DNA of 64,000 bases. Origin: Plenodomus lindquistii. Its lineage: Eukaryota > Ascomycota > Dothideomycetes > Pleosporales > Leptosphaeriaceae. Under the pieces are notes generated by a model, which was not told the DNA's origin, made no database searches, and worked only from the letters and a program-made list of their open reading frames with translations. The stretch lies in NCBI GenBank assembly GCA_025504975.1, contig JANUWI010000005.1:1922001-1986000 (forward strand), written 5' to 3'. Shown one piece after another: positions 53,293 through 64,000 of this stretch (positions within the stretch are counted from its first letter, which is position 1; the number at the start of each line of letters is the position of its first letter). Made by a program: the position numbers and the translations under genes.

Positions 53293-55707
53293 ATGGCCAA
53301 CGATCAGGATTACGTCGGGAGACAGACCATGGCAGGCGCCGACGTTGGGCGTAACGTTCCAAGCACATGTCCACTAGTCTCGAGTTCAGAAGAGGACGCA
53401 GTGGCAGATGTGGACGAACCTCCTGAACCTTTGCGTACTACCCGACCTGCGCCGTTGACGCTCCAAGATTCATCTTTCGCCAAATCTAAGCCAAGCTCTG
53501 ACCGCAAAGAGTCTCTCTTGACAAGCGCACTCAAGTCTAGCTCCAGCACGACCTCACCAGTCGACGACCAGTCCGACAGAAGTCCGGTTCGCGGCATGTC
53601 ATGCATCTCCACCTGGAGCAACAACAGCTGCACCACTGCTGAGCTAACAAGTGATGGTGGCTTCACGAGCCCAGGTACACGAACCAGCACGCCGAGCCCT
53701 CCGCTCCCTTCCGTCGCCTTCCACAGCATGACTCCAACCTTCAAGCAGAAGCCCTTTGATCTTCCCATCGTGTTGAAGTCACATGATGACGACACTATTG
53801 TACCCCTTCAGCTCGCACCGCTGCCCTCAAATCCAGAGCAGAAAATTGAGGAAGTCTTGGGAAGAAAGAGACGCATCATGTTCGCTTGTGGGCAAAAGGA
53901 GGAAACGAAGTCATCAGAAGCACAGAAGAAATCGACTACCGCACCCTCATCGGAAGAGCCTCCGAAGCGAGCCAGCACCATCAAGTTTGCATGCCCAGCC
54001 AAGGTCTCTACAGATGCTCCGCTTAAAGACGTGACTCCGCGCGCTCGCATCGTCAGCCCGGCCCCGTTGGCCCGCAAGAAACTCACGTCTCCCAAGCTAC
54101 CGCCCAAAGTCCACCGCGATTCGGATTCGACTGTTCGCAATAATTCGCCCGTCAGTGTTCGCAAAGTCCCTGCCGTTGATCGAACTCGCCGCTTAAGTAG
54201 CAACTCTGATCTAGCTCGCTGTGAAGCTTACCGGTTTCACGAGTTCGCAAGCTCGGAAGAAGAGATCGAAGAGTGGACGCAAGAGGTCACGTGCCATCGT
54301 AGCCGGCTCACAGTACAAGATACCTTGAAGATCGAGAACAACTTGCGCAAACTGGGCGAGGAGGTTGCAGAAGAGGAGGCGTTAGAAGACGAAGAAGACG
54401 AGGACGAGGACGATGCCGTAGACATGGACGATGATGATGATGATGATGATGATGAGCTGCTAGATGAGGACGGCGAAGACAGCGATGCCTATAGCGACAA
54501 GACTGATGAGGGATTTCAGACCGACGACGAGGAAGGCTTCGCCGTCTCGGATGACGAGAGCGATGCTGGATCCGACTACAATTGGTGGGCCCCTGGAGCT
54601 TCGACGGCGGCTACATCTGTCGAACATCTCGAGCAACTCCGACTCAAAGTTCATCGCACAGTCTCCGAATCATCAATAGGGTCTTTGGAGAGTCGCGATG
54701 GGCACCTCAAGATCTCAGACGCACCCTCCAAGCGAAGAAAGTCTAGGCCTGTAAACATCCGTGTTCCTAGCCCAGAGCTACCCGACAGCACAGACTTTGT
54801 CTGTGGTACCCTGGACGAGGACAGACCAGCCGAAGCTGTCTACATGGCTGTTCTGGAGCGCAGACGTGCTGCCAAGCACAAGCCTACGCCTCAGGATATT
54901 GACCCTACGTTCCCTGCCTCGGACCCTGAGCTGCCAGACGATGATGAAGACGAAGTGTCAGAAGTCGAAAATCTCGCTTCAGAGAGTGACTTCTTACATG
55001 GTCGCATGGACCCTCTCGACGCTGATCTCCGTGGTCGTCGCAAAGCCCTTCCGAAGCAACGCTCTCCGCTTCCTTCACCCAAGCGATTTCGCTCACCACC
55101 TCCTACCAGACGAGCTGCATATCGTTCTCCACCTCCGGCGAAACGCGCTGTTCACCGTTCGCCTCCTCCCCCAACAAAGCGCAGTGCACATCGGTCCCCA
55201 CCTCCCCACAAGCTGTTCGCAACCTCACCCAAACGCCAACATTCGCCTCCTCCAGCCACTCGTCTTCGGTCACCCCCGCCCACTCGTCGTGGCTCTGTCA
55301 ACCCCATGGCCATGCGTCAACGCAGCGACATGGCAGTCCGCTTCGGTGGTCTTGCCGAACGGCCTGCGCTCATGGTCTCGGCATCTGTACCTCGTACTCC
55401 CATTACCATGAGAAACCCGTTCGAGTTGGACGAGGATGAGACCAACGCGGACGACATGCCTATTCGCCGTGCCATTGATATCCAGGTCGGCCTCGAGAAG
55501 AAGAGGCAACGACGCAGAGAGCGACTTTACCGTAAGCAACACTGCAAGGCGGTCAAGGAGAAACGCCCAGCCCCTGGTCGGGGAGCAGAACGCATGCGCG
55601 AGATGGGACTGGCGGCCCATGCTCACAAGGGAAAGACGACCACTTTTGGGCCTTTCCAGATACCCACTGCGGCTGATCAGCAAGATATGCACGTTTTGTC
55701 TGTCTGA
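53293..55707 (+). CDS. Large acidic fungal protein with RSPPP repeats, possibly DUF2457-type
   Basis: An intronless 804-residue protein. Two copies of a short hydrophobic motif, RRIMFACGQK (about 195) and STIKFACPAK (about 225), lie in a Ser/Pro-rich N-terminal half. A folded-looking segment (AYRFHEFASSEEEIEEWTQE, then DTLKIENNLRKLGEEV) sits near 315-365, followed by an extreme Asp/Glu tract (about 365-425) partly made of GAT repeats. From about 590 to 680 there is a tandem array of RSPPPxKR-type units. The C-terminus is basic (EKKRQRRRERLYRK) and ends TTTFGPFQIPTAADQ. I recall similar fungal proteins under DUF2457 but cannot confirm it. No enzyme motif is seen. A nuclear regulatory role is a guess from composition. 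Confidence 0.7.
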   Translation: MANDQDYVGRQTMAGADVGRNVPSTCPLVSSSEEDAVADVDEPPEPLRTTRPAPLTLQDSSFAKSKPSSDRKESLLTSALKSSSSTTSPVDDQSDRSPVRGMSCISTWSNNSCTTAELTSDGGFTSPGTRTSTPSPPLPSVAFHSMTPTFKQKPFDLPIVLKSHDDDTIVPLQLAPLPSNPEQKIEEVLGRKRRIMFACGQKEETKSSEAQKKSTTAPSSEEPPKRASTIKFACPAKVSTDAPLKDVTPRARIVSPAPLARKKLTSPKLPPKVHRDSDSTVRNNSPVSVRKVPAVDRTRRLSSNSDLARCEAYRFHEFASSEEEIEEWTQEVTCHRSRLTVQDTLKIENNLRKLGEEVAEEEALEDEEDEDEDDAVDMDDDDDDDDDELLDEDGEDSDAYSDKTDEGFQTDDEEGFAVSDDESDAGSDYNWWAPGASTAATSVEHLEQLRLKVHRTVSESSIGSLESRDGHLKISDAPSKRRKSRPVNIRVPSPELPDSTDFVCGTLDEDRPAEAVYMAVLERRRAAKHKPTPQDIDPTFPASDPELPDDDEDEVSEVENLASESDFLHGRMDPLDADLRGRRKALPKQRSPLPSPKRFRSPPPTRRAAYRSPPPAKRAVHRSPPPPTKRSAHRSPPPHKLFATSPKRQHSPPPATRLRSPPPTRRGSVNPMAMRQRSDMAVRFGGLAERPALMVSASVPRTPITMRNPFELDEDETNADDMPIRRAIDIQVGLEKKRQRRRERLYRKQHCKAVKEKRPAPGRGAERMREMGLAAHAHKGKTTTFGPFQIPTAADQQDMHVLSV

Positions 55708-57219
55708 ACAGCAAGGGTGTGTGTAGATCAGCGCCGCCGTCTAATGATGGCAATTGCACAGGTTCCAATTCTATTAGAACCTGTTGGTCGCTGATTGCAC
55801 AATCAATGGGTTGCGCTTAAAAGGGCAAATTCCCATTCCCTCGTGTCTCGAACATGTCATTTCATCGACATGCAGCTTCTTCCCTTTTATTTTACTTGGG
55901 CTGCATATGTACATAGCCTACATTTTACACTTTCACTGGAAGATTCGTCATGGAGCTTCTTCTCCCTTTTGTCTTTTATTTTATAGCATTGTTACGGGCA
56001 AGGGGCAAAGCTTAGCATTGATGGCCTCCCTTCCAGGAAAAAGGAAGGTTGAGCGCCTACCGGGGAGTTTTTTTTTCCAGATGGGCATGGTGGATATCTA
56101 CATAACGAATCTGACGATCATCTACTGCAGGGAAAATGACAGTGAGACTTGACATGACGCGTTTGACCAGGTGAAACAGGATCGGCATGGCGGTGGATAT
56201 GGCGTTTTGGTCCAAATGTGCATATGTCCAGCTCCAGATTGTGAAAATGTCAGCGAGGCGGCAATGCCAAACCCGACGAAGCGCCGCGACGCGGGTGACG
56301 GGCACAGTCGCGCCGACTGGATAGGGTTTTGACGTCTGCGAGTGATGTGCCTGTGCATGGTAAGAGGATAATATTCCCATCAGCTGTGTGCAAGCATTGG
56401 CTGTACCGTGTGTTGAGTGACATGAAGAGAAAATGTAGACAGTATGGCCTTGTGGAGGGCACGCGCGCCTTGCCGGATTGGGCGGTAGCGAGCAGGCGAC
56501 GCGCGTGTCTTTGATCAGCAAGCCATGTGGGTTGTGCATTCCACACGGAAGGGTCAGGCCAGCACACGGAGGGCAGGCTGAGTACAAGAGTGGCAAGCCA
56601 TCCTAGTCTCTCATCAGCAAAGCACTGCTTGCGCAACCGTCGCTGGCCATGTCCATGCCGGAGCAAGAGAAAGAAGAGGGCGCTGCACTGGGCATGGCGC
56701 GGGCGGCAGGCCAAGCACCCCGGCCATGGGGCAGCTCGCCGCTCAACAACCTGGCTTGTCTGCCACTCGAACAACGGGTCCCGTCTCCGCTCCTATTTTT
56801 CCCAACCCACCTGCCACCGCTCTCCGCAAACGCCCTCGCCACGCCAGTTCCCTCTCTCTCCCTCTCCTCGGTCAACTCTAATGGGGCTCCTGTCGCGTTG
56901 ATAGATAGTCATGTGCAGCCCGCCCTAGAAAGAACCTCACCCACCTCCTGTCGTTTCCTGCTGTTGAAGCCTTGGCCCCCGTAATCTACACACCACCTCG
57001 TCCCAGCCGCCGTGCTCGTGTGCCGCGCCTACCTGTGCTCCGCCATCGCCTGTGCCTAGACATCGCCCTATTCTTACCTGCACCTCGCCATCCATGTCGC
57101 CGCCGTGGCCGCCTGCATCCCCCTCGATACTCTAGATACACGCGCACCCAGCCCTGGCGCGTGTCGACTCTCGCCGCCCCCCTTCCTGCATCTTGGCCCA
57201 CCGGTTTCCACTACCCCCA
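55708..57219. other. Intergenic spacer and GT90 leader
   Basis: About 1.5 kb. The AT-richer left part is a 3' trailer. From 56800 to 57219 the DNA is C-rich with many CCACC and CTCC motifs, likely the leader of the GT90 gene. Frames on both strands lack domains. Confidence 0.4.
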
Positions 57220-58882
57220 ATGTTGATGAAGAAGATGTGGATAGTCGAGGAGCGGAAGGACAAGACCGTCTACCGCCGCCGCTGCCCCAGCGGCGCAGAG
57301 GTCCTGTCCTTCTTCTTCGTCTCGACATGCGCCCTGCTCTTCCTGCTCATCTGCTCCATTCTCTACGGCACCCGCACCGAGAACCCCACGCTGCCGCCCC
57401 TCGTCAAGGAGTACATGCCCGCCGGTCGCTGCCTCTGCGAATTCAGCACAACCTTTTCATGCGACACATGTCTGGACTGCGCATCGAATCAGGCCATCTT
57501 GGCCGCAAACCAGACAGCTCAGGAGGAGAAGGAGCTATGGACGTTCAAGTACGCGCGCGACAGGAACAACTACAGCTTGGACGAGGAGCAGTGCGCCAGT
57601 GCCTTTCCGGGCCAGTACGAGGACATTGAGCGCGCAGTCAAGGTCCGCAAGCGATGGGGCAAGGTGACCGAGGCCGACCTGTCGAGCTTCGACCTCACAA
57701 AGGGCATGGTGCGGGGGTTGCTTTACGAGAAAGAGGTGAGTTGCGCCTCCACGTTGTGTGGCTTGTGGTGTGTCGCCCAAGTGCTAACATTACTGCGACA
57801 GCTCTACATCATTGAGACCTACCTCGTCGACAACGTCAACCGGCAAAAGGCTCTTGCTTCCCTCAGCGCCCTCTACCGCGCCGTCCTGTCCGCCCCTGCC
57901 ACTGTCGACATCCCCAACATCGAGTTTGTCTTCTCCGTCGAAGATCTGCCCGCGCAACCCACCAAGCCCATGTGGTCGCTCGCCCGCCGCGTACAGGATC
58001 ACAACCTCTGGCTGATACCCGACTTTGGTTTCTGGAGCTGGGATATGCCCGCGCTAGGCACGCTGGACGAGGTCGCCACCGAGGCTGTCGAACGCGAGGC
58101 TGTAGAGCCTTGGGATCAGAAGATGGAGAAGCTCGTCTGGAGAGGCAAGATTACGTTTGCCCCAAAGCTGCGGAGAGCCTTGCTCGACGCTGCCAAGGGC
58201 AAGCCATGGAGTGACGTTGGCCAACTCAAGTGGACGGACCCTAATTTCAAGGAGCAATTCCTAGGCCCTGTGGATCAGTGCAACTACATGTTCATTGCAC
58301 ATGCTGAAGGTTTGTTGCATCCTCGTACGATAGGGCTAACGCCTCTCCACAAACAACCATGACCCAGTGCTAACCATTGTCTAGGACGCTCCTACTCTGG
58401 CTCTCTCAAGTACCGCCAACTTTGCCGCTCCGTCATCGTCTCCCACAAGCTCCAGTGGATACAGCATTATCACTACCTCTTCCGCTCCAACGGCAGCAAC
58501 CAGAATTTTGTGGAAGTCGAGCGCGACTTCTCTGACCTCTCTTCCGCCATGGAGGACCTCCTCGACCACCCCGAAAAGGCGAAGCGCATCGCCGACAACA
58601 GCGTGCAAGTCTTCCGCGAGCGATACCTTACCCAAGCCGCCGAGTCGTGTTATTGGAGACACTTGATCAAGCGGTGGAAAGGTGTCATGGCGTGGGAACC
58701 CATGCTATACAGTGGAGTTGAGGTGGGTGATCGCGTCAAGCGGACGCAGAAGAGGGGGGTGCGGTACGAGACGTTTATGTAAGCTTTGTCCAAAAATACG
58801 GAAACTCGGGACATGCTGGCTAACAATGAAAAGGTTATACGAACCCAAAACACAACTGGAATGGCCCAAAAGTGCCTCATGA
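57220..58882 (+). CDS. GT90 (CAP10-like) glycosyltransferase, type II membrane protein
   Basis: Four exons, 57220-57735, 57802-58309, 58385-58778 and 58834-58882, give 488 residues. The introns are 66, 75 and 55 bp. After a short cytosolic part (MLMKKMWIVEERKDKTVYRR), one membrane helix (VLSFFFVSTCALLFLLICSI) anchors the protein, as expected for a Golgi enzyme. Key family blocks in the lumenal domain: FGFWSWDMPA, KLVWRGKITFAPKLRRAL, DQCNYMFIAHAEGRSYSGSL and RQLCRSVIVSHKLQWIQHYH. GT90 includes fungal CAP10 and animal POGLUT xylosyl/glucosyltransferases; acceptor and sugar are unknown here. Without the last intron the protein would end at YETFM; splicing adds LYEPKTQLEWPKSAS. The double start (MLM) leaves two possible first residues. 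Confidence 0.88.
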
Positions 58883-59644
58883 CTAGCACATCCTCCGCCT
58901 CAGGAGGAAGAAGACATACCTCACCATGAACCTCTCTAATCCCAAAACCATCACGTCATTCTCGCTCTCTTCTCCTCCTGGGATACCTCCGCATCCGCAC
59001 TCCACACATCCACATCTTCCGCTCACACCCCAACAATACCGAACCACACCACGCACCTAGAAAAGGAAGAGAAGCGGAAACGAACGAACACCCACGGCGC
59101 ATGTTGAAAGCGTTTATACCCCCAATTCAGCGTTTTGTTTTGTTTTTGTGTCCAAGTTTGGCATATAATCACGCGCGCGTCTTTCCCCCCCACATGGGGG
59201 GTGAGTTTCTTTGCCCCCCAAAGAGACGGAAGAATAGAGAAATGGCAATTGGGCCAATGGGAAGGGAAGGAGGGGGAAGGGTTTATGATATGGATTGATG
59301 GTGTTTATTACCCCTACGTAACGTACATTTTATAACACTCACACACACACTTAGTTAATAGAGCTCCCTCTTTTTCTCTTCAGGGGAGGGGAGAGGGGAG
59401 GAGGGGCTTGGGGCAGGGTGAAGATCTGCCTGGCACTTAATGAAGATTATATATACATGTATGAGAAGAAGAATGAAGAGAAGCGTCAAGTTATTGCATA
59501 GGAGAGCAGTGATGTCATGTGCTGTGAATGTTTTGAGCATGATTCGTTTTTGTATAGCAAGTTGCGTTGCGTTGCGTTGTCGTCACTAAATTTCCATTCC
59601 AAATTTTATACTTGTCAATGATTCTATTCTACCAACTCACTTCC

Positions 59645-59647
<3 letters not shown>

Positions 59648-59685
<38 letters not shown>
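59648..59685. repeat. Homopolymer T38
   Basis: Thirty-eight consecutive T bases, followed by CAGG. No target-site duplication or adjacent element ends were seen that would mark it as a retrotransposon tail. Length may be affected by sequencing. Confidence 0.9.
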
Positions 59686-60355
59686 CAGGCTTTTGGAAAT
59701 CTCATCACCCATCCAGTGGATGGATAAATCGAATGAATTGAATGATTACCTACCTACCTACCCCGGGTAGGAATTTTCCCCAAGGCTTTATATCAAACGT
59801 CAATTTCCAAGTTTAATAATTAATGTGATTACAGAAGATATACGTTGCGTCCTACAAGACCGCGACATGTATGTATAGCATGCATGGACCAGAGGCTACA
59901 AGGGTATCTTTGTTCCAATCCAAAGGATTAATGTATATGTAAGCGCGTGGGTAGGCTAGTCAATATACCTACATCTTTTGTAGCCTTGTCTATTTTTTTT
60001 CTTCTTCTTCTTCTATTTACCCAATCTATCGTCCTCCTTCTAGGGTTAGTAGAAAAAAAATCACATTGCTACATTGCAAGTTAAGTTGACTTGCACAATT
60101 GTTGAGTTGAGTTGTAAGTTATAGCCCAGACTTGGAGTATCTATCCGGCTTATCGTATTGCATTGCTATACACACCCTCGTAACCTACAATAGTTATTAT
60201 ATATACATACATACATGTTTATGTATTATTTCCTATAAGTAAGTTATGTGGCATGACACGACAGAACTACGCAGCTATTATAACGACGTCCAGGGTGGAA
60301 AAGTACTGTATGTCTTTAATGTACACATAAAGCAGAGAGAAATAAAGGGAGATGG

Positions 60356-60378
60356 GACACACACACACACACACACAC
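60356..60378. repeat. CA dinucleotide microsatellite
   Basis: About eleven AC units in non-coding DNA. Confidence 0.85.
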
Positions 60379-61103
60379 GCACAGTTCGTCACGAGATCAC
60401 GGTGATTGAGTTGATCACAAATCCTTTTGATTTGGTTCCCAGGGCTGCTGATTCATCGTCACAGGCTGGGAGACTAGGTAATCTCGTGTAATTTTATTTA
60501 TTTTATTTTTGGCCAAGAGGGAGGAGGGAGGAGGGTCGTGCTACTACTCTTGAAGCCTGCTTTTCCCTCATCCTCGTAGCGTCTCTTGGAGTTGCGCGGA
60601 ATTTCCATACAGGAGAGTGAAATGTTGGTACACAGGCTGATGCCGGAGATGTGTCGTCGAGCGAGGCGCCAGATGCGCATCCAGCATCGGTGGCCCAAGG
60701 GCGGTGTGTTGGCCTTGTATAGTGCAGTGCAATGCAATAACAGCCCGTACAAACTATGCCCAAGCTAGAGTCGACCAAATAGCAATGATGTATACATGCC
60801 AGCGGTGTGGATGAAGAGCGATGCGATGCGTCAGCGTCAATGTCAATGTCTGTGTCCATGTCTACTTGTATCCCTTAATCAACGATCTCATTGCACCAGC
60901 AATCTCCAGATAAATTGCCGGGCCGGACCCGGCCCATTTGCGCTTAATAATGCAGCTAGCAAGAAGCAAAGTGGTATCGTGTCATCGCGCTACCGGCCGG
61001 CGCAACGCAAAGTAGCGGAAGCGGAATGGAATCGTCATTCTGATCAAGTGGCTGAGGATGGGCGAGGAAATCAATGCGAGGAAGCTGATGATGTATGCGT
61101 TGT

Positions 61104-61856
61104 TCAGGAAAAGTCTGTTGGTGCATCGTGCTCGGAGGTAGTGGAGAGGGGTTTTTCCTCGCCTTCGAGCTTGATGGCGCCGTTGCGGGTGAAGTAGCTA
61201 AAGGATTCCTCATTAGCAATTTGATCGTGCATGCAAAAGGACTTAGATGTAGGAGTAAAGAAGGCAAAGGAAAATAAAACCCACTTTGTCCAAAGATACT
61301 CCACAACCACCCAGAATACCAAAAATGCCATGAAACACGCAACAACAACACCGACGTAATGCAACTCTGGCTCTGAGAATCTCAAGTCGACGCTCAAGTG
61401 GTTGACTTCGTCGCCCAGTCCGCAGACGATTTTGTTGACGCTGTTTGCTGATGTCTCTTCGAGGCCCATGGGTGATTGTTGCTGCGATTGCGCTTCGTAC
61501 TCTGATTCTGCTCCTGCCTCGTCGCCTCGAATGCTCATCAACATACTAGTCGGCAGTGGATTCGACCCAGAGAGAACCTTGGTAACAGTGTCTTGACTAG
61601 CGAACTGAATCTTGAGATCGTTGTCGGAAGCGAATGCGTACGCGGTGTGCCAGTCCAGGTTATAGGATTCCAGGTATGTGCAGAGTGTGGGTTTGGCGCT
61701 CATGGAAAAGGAAAGGCAGCGGCATCGGATGTCTTCGAGTCGGGGTTCTCGGGTGTCTCTGGTGGCAATGGTAGATGTGGGTGCGGCGAGAACGTGTGAT
61801 GTGCTTATTGATAGGGCCTGGAGGAGCGAGAGTGTAGTTCCCTTTGAGAATAACAT
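61104..61856 (-). CDS. Small secretory-pathway membrane protein of unknown function
   Basis: The open frame gives 250 residues. A signal peptide is clear (FSKGTTLSLLQALSISTSHVLA, cut near AAP). A lumenal domain with cysteines follows (DIRCRCLSF, TLCTYLESYNLDWHTAYAF). A single membrane helix lies near 170-190 (VGVVVACFMAFLVFWVVVEY), then a cytosolic tail rich in Glu and Ser. At 61198-61284 an 87-bp segment has GTGGGT...TTTAG ends and a GCTAAT branch site; its length is a multiple of three, so the frame is open either way. Spliced, the protein is 221 residues and reads EYLWTNYFTRNGAIK. I do not recognise a family. Confidence 0.7.
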   Translation of the reverse strand: MLFSKGTTLSLLQALSISTSHVLAAPTSTIATRDTREPRLEDIRCRCLSFSMSAKPTLCTYLESYNLDWHTAYAFASDNDLKIQFASQDTVTKVLSGSNPLPTSMLMSIRGDEAGAESEYEAQSQQQSPMGLEETSANSVNKIVCGLGDEVNHLSVDLRFSEPELHYVGVVVACFMAFLVFWVVVEYLWTKWVLFSFAFFTPTSKSFCMHDQIANEESFSYFTRNGAIKLEGEEKPLSTTSEHDAPTDFS

Positions 61857-64000
61857 GGTGGACGATGACTGGGCGTCGGTGATGTGTAATCCGCGATTGG
61901 CACTCTTGCGACGACAGTTCAGAGTTCGAAGCGCACAAGTGATTGGTGGTGGGGAACAGTGAACAAAAGTCAGAGGAAGCCAGCAATGCCCGCTTTGGAT
62001 GGATTACGATTTCGTTGCTCCCCCCCAATGGAGATTCTAGGCCGCGCTGTCGTTAGCGTGCGCCTCTCGTATCGTTCAAGTGTGCAGCTGCGATGGATGT
62101 CTGGACCCTTCGCACCCGCCATGCAGGGAACTAGTGGATATCCCTCCAATAGCGCACGAAAGCTAAGAGTCATTGTCAATACACCTAGGCGATACGGAGA
62201 TTGGAGTCCAAGAGGAAAGTCGCACACTTCTCATGATCAGTGTGGTAAGCTGGCGCAGGAATTGGTCAGATGTGCTGACACAGTAATTTGTCTGTACGAG
62301 TTAAACACGCGACTAGCCGTTAGTAAGTGAACATCGATCCCTGCCAGCGATCGCACTTTTGGTGTCTTGCGTTGCACGCCTGTTCAACGCCCGTCTCGAG
62401 TAGCGCCGAATACAGAGAGGCTGTTCCTTCGTGTTTTGGCCAATCCGGCACCGAGATTGCAAAATGCGCCTTCTGCTCGTTGCGCTTGTTTATGTGCGGG
62501 GAAGGCAATTCGAGCTACTTACACTGTTGAACCAGCCGCTAGGCCGCACGTTGTCTTGGTTCATGCGGGGATTGGCGGGCAACCACGGGTATGACAACGC
62601 AGACAGTGATGGCGCAAGTAACTGCTGACGTCGCAAGTGCCCTTGTGGACTTCTGATCAAGATCCACGCCTTCTTACTTTTGCTTAATGGGGAACAGTCC
62701 GTTGCTGCAGGACCTGGATATAACCAACAGATCGTCAGGCGGGGCTGAAATGATATTCAGGGCAATGCGCTAACGTCGATCTGGACAAAAGTCAAATAGC
62801 CGATATCCGTGGGTACAGGGGTGTTAAATCAACCCAGAAAGGACTCCAAGCAGCAATGTACTTATCATGAGATGCCAATACTCCGCCGACCAAGTTTATC
62901 GGTAGGTACTAACGAGTCCCAGAATTTGTCTGCACAGTTTTGACATCACAAATCCTCTGCGCCAGCAGTGAGCACTTCTCAGTTCATGGTCGACTTTTGG
63001 CTCTTCCCCTCTTAATCGGCCCTTCTCTCGTGTTATCGAACTATTACCGTCGTATTCTCCGCGGGGCCACAGCCTCAGCATGTCATCAATTGTGGCTCGT
63101 GAGTTCAACGTCACATATGAGGCTGATGCGACATTCAAATGGCAGATACAGTATTGGTAAACTTTGCTCGCGTGAACACGTGAAGACATGATGTACTTCT
63201 GCATGATGGCGATGCGAAAGACGTGCCTCACGCGATAGACATGGAAGGAACTAGGATAATGCTTAATTTTTTTTTGATGAAACGATTGAATAAGAGCCCA
63301 ATGACCACCCTTATTCCGTCATCGCAAGAGCTTTTACCTAAACACGTAAAAGAACAAAAGAACGATAATTACCAGGAAAAGCACTGCCTCCGCTGGATCT
63401 CCTGGCTGCAAGATAAATCACGTGCAGATCACCCCGATTACTTTGATTGCTGCGCTAACTGCTGCGGCAACTGCTGCCCAGAACCTTGCGCTTTTGTCTT
63501 GTTGTATACGCCAGACTTCGATCTCGTGGCGAAAGAATTGAAGCTCAAGGGCAGCCCTCTCAGAGCTCATACCAGCTAACCATTCGATATCGCGTCGAGG
63601 CCGAATATTGCCCAGGACCTACAATGGCATTCTCGAGCCTGATTATCATTTTTTCCCTACAAGCATGAAGTTAAGGCAAAGATCGTATATTTGTAGCTTG
63701 CATTTTGTTTTCTGTAAGATGAGAGTTGATTAACGCAGCAACTTTCTCGCATAGCCTATATCAAAATCATTGCAAATGTGCGAGCATATCATGGGTTATT
63801 ATTCCACCACGGTCCAACTTTATAGACCGCTATACTATTGCCTCTAAGCTTTCCCATCCCAACGGCAGAGCCGATATATATTGCACCCCACTTTTTCGAA
63901 GCAGGAATTGAAGTGTGTTTTTGGTGTTTTTGAGCGATCGCTTTGTGCTGGTGACACTGCGACAGTGTTCACTGCAAGCACAATGTTTTTTCGTGTACGC
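61857..64000. other. Gene-poor right end
   Basis: About 2.1 kb from the start of the membrane protein gene to the window edge. Left 200 bp: probable promoter. Beyond that, only short frames. One at 63223-63579 encodes a Cys-rich stretch (DCCANCCGNCCPEPC), which derives from CTG/TGC repeats and has no supporting start context. No rRNA, tRNA or transposon sign was found. Confidence 0.4.

Larger units (their letters stand above)
58883..61103. other. Gene-poor, AT-richer interval
   Basis: About 2.2 kb with simple repeats (T38, CA11, short CTT and TACC runs) and no protein-like frame. TATA-like runs near 59450 and 60200 are probably just AT-rich sequence. The right end holds the 3' UTR of the small membrane protein. 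Confidence 0.45.

Noticed and set aside
59648..59685. T38 as the poly-A tail of an inserted retroelement
   Set aside because: No reverse-transcriptase remnant, terminal repeat or target-site duplication was seen beside it.
63223..63579. Cys-rich 118-codon frame resembling a small secreted protein
   Set aside because: There is no signal peptide, and the Cys pairs come from a TGC/CTG-rich stretch with a weak start context.
1..64000. tRNA, rRNA, CRISPR arrays, insertion sequences
   Set aside because: I looked for paired A/B-box sequences, spaced direct repeats and transposase motifs and found no convincing case. A covariance-model search would be decisive for tRNAs.

Overview
This window is nuclear DNA of a filamentous ascomycete. 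The evidence is many short GT-AG introns (mostly 46-93 bp) with CTAAC or CTGAC branch sites near the acceptor, compact genes on both strands, and typical fungal families (Yta7, a Dal5-like transporter, GH105, Pdx1, a C2H2 regulator with a long leader). The style suggests a Dothideomycete, probably Pleosporales, but that is inference. I saw no transposon, CRISPR array, rRNA or clear tRNA. I built 22 confident or fairly confident gene models, one C-terminal gene fragment and one weak candidate. For eleven models I placed introns by hand so that reading frame and family motifs continue across the junctions.

Layout. 0-8 kb: a gene tail, NBS1 (DNA break sensor), a poorly coding stretch with one weak candidate gene, a small unknown protein and a metallophosphoesterase. 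8-17 kb: an Rrn9-like Pol I factor, a PIF1-type helicase carrying an RNase H1-type hybrid-binding domain, a Tum1/MPST sulfurtransferase, APC11 and an unknown acidic protein. 17-25 kb: a metabolic block with an SDR, a flavin-reductase-like protein, an MFS transporter, a GH105 hydrolase without signal peptide, and a cupin. 25-36.6 kb: an F-box-like protein, hsp90 with a heat-shock element, a LEA-like low-complexity protein and the bromodomain AAA ATPase Yta7. 38-45 kb: a divergent pair of mitochondrial genes (a TMEM223-like membrane protein and PDX1), then the aspartate/glutamate carrier AGC1. 45-64 kb: a looser region with a C2H2 regulator, a large acidic RSPPP-repeat protein, a GT90 glycosyltransferase and a small membrane protein, separated by 1.5-4.8 kb spacers and long pyrimidine-rich leaders.

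How genes may work together. Most are housekeeping genes of unrelated pathways. The 17-25 kb block is the best candidate for a functional unit: importer and intracellular GH105 are divergent from one 1.3 kb region, and redox and cupin proteins flank them, consistent with uptake and breakdown of unsaturated pectin fragments. The most unusual single gene is the PIF1-like helicase at 10837-13562, which joins a hybrid-binding domain, a Cys-rich insertion and a helicase core.
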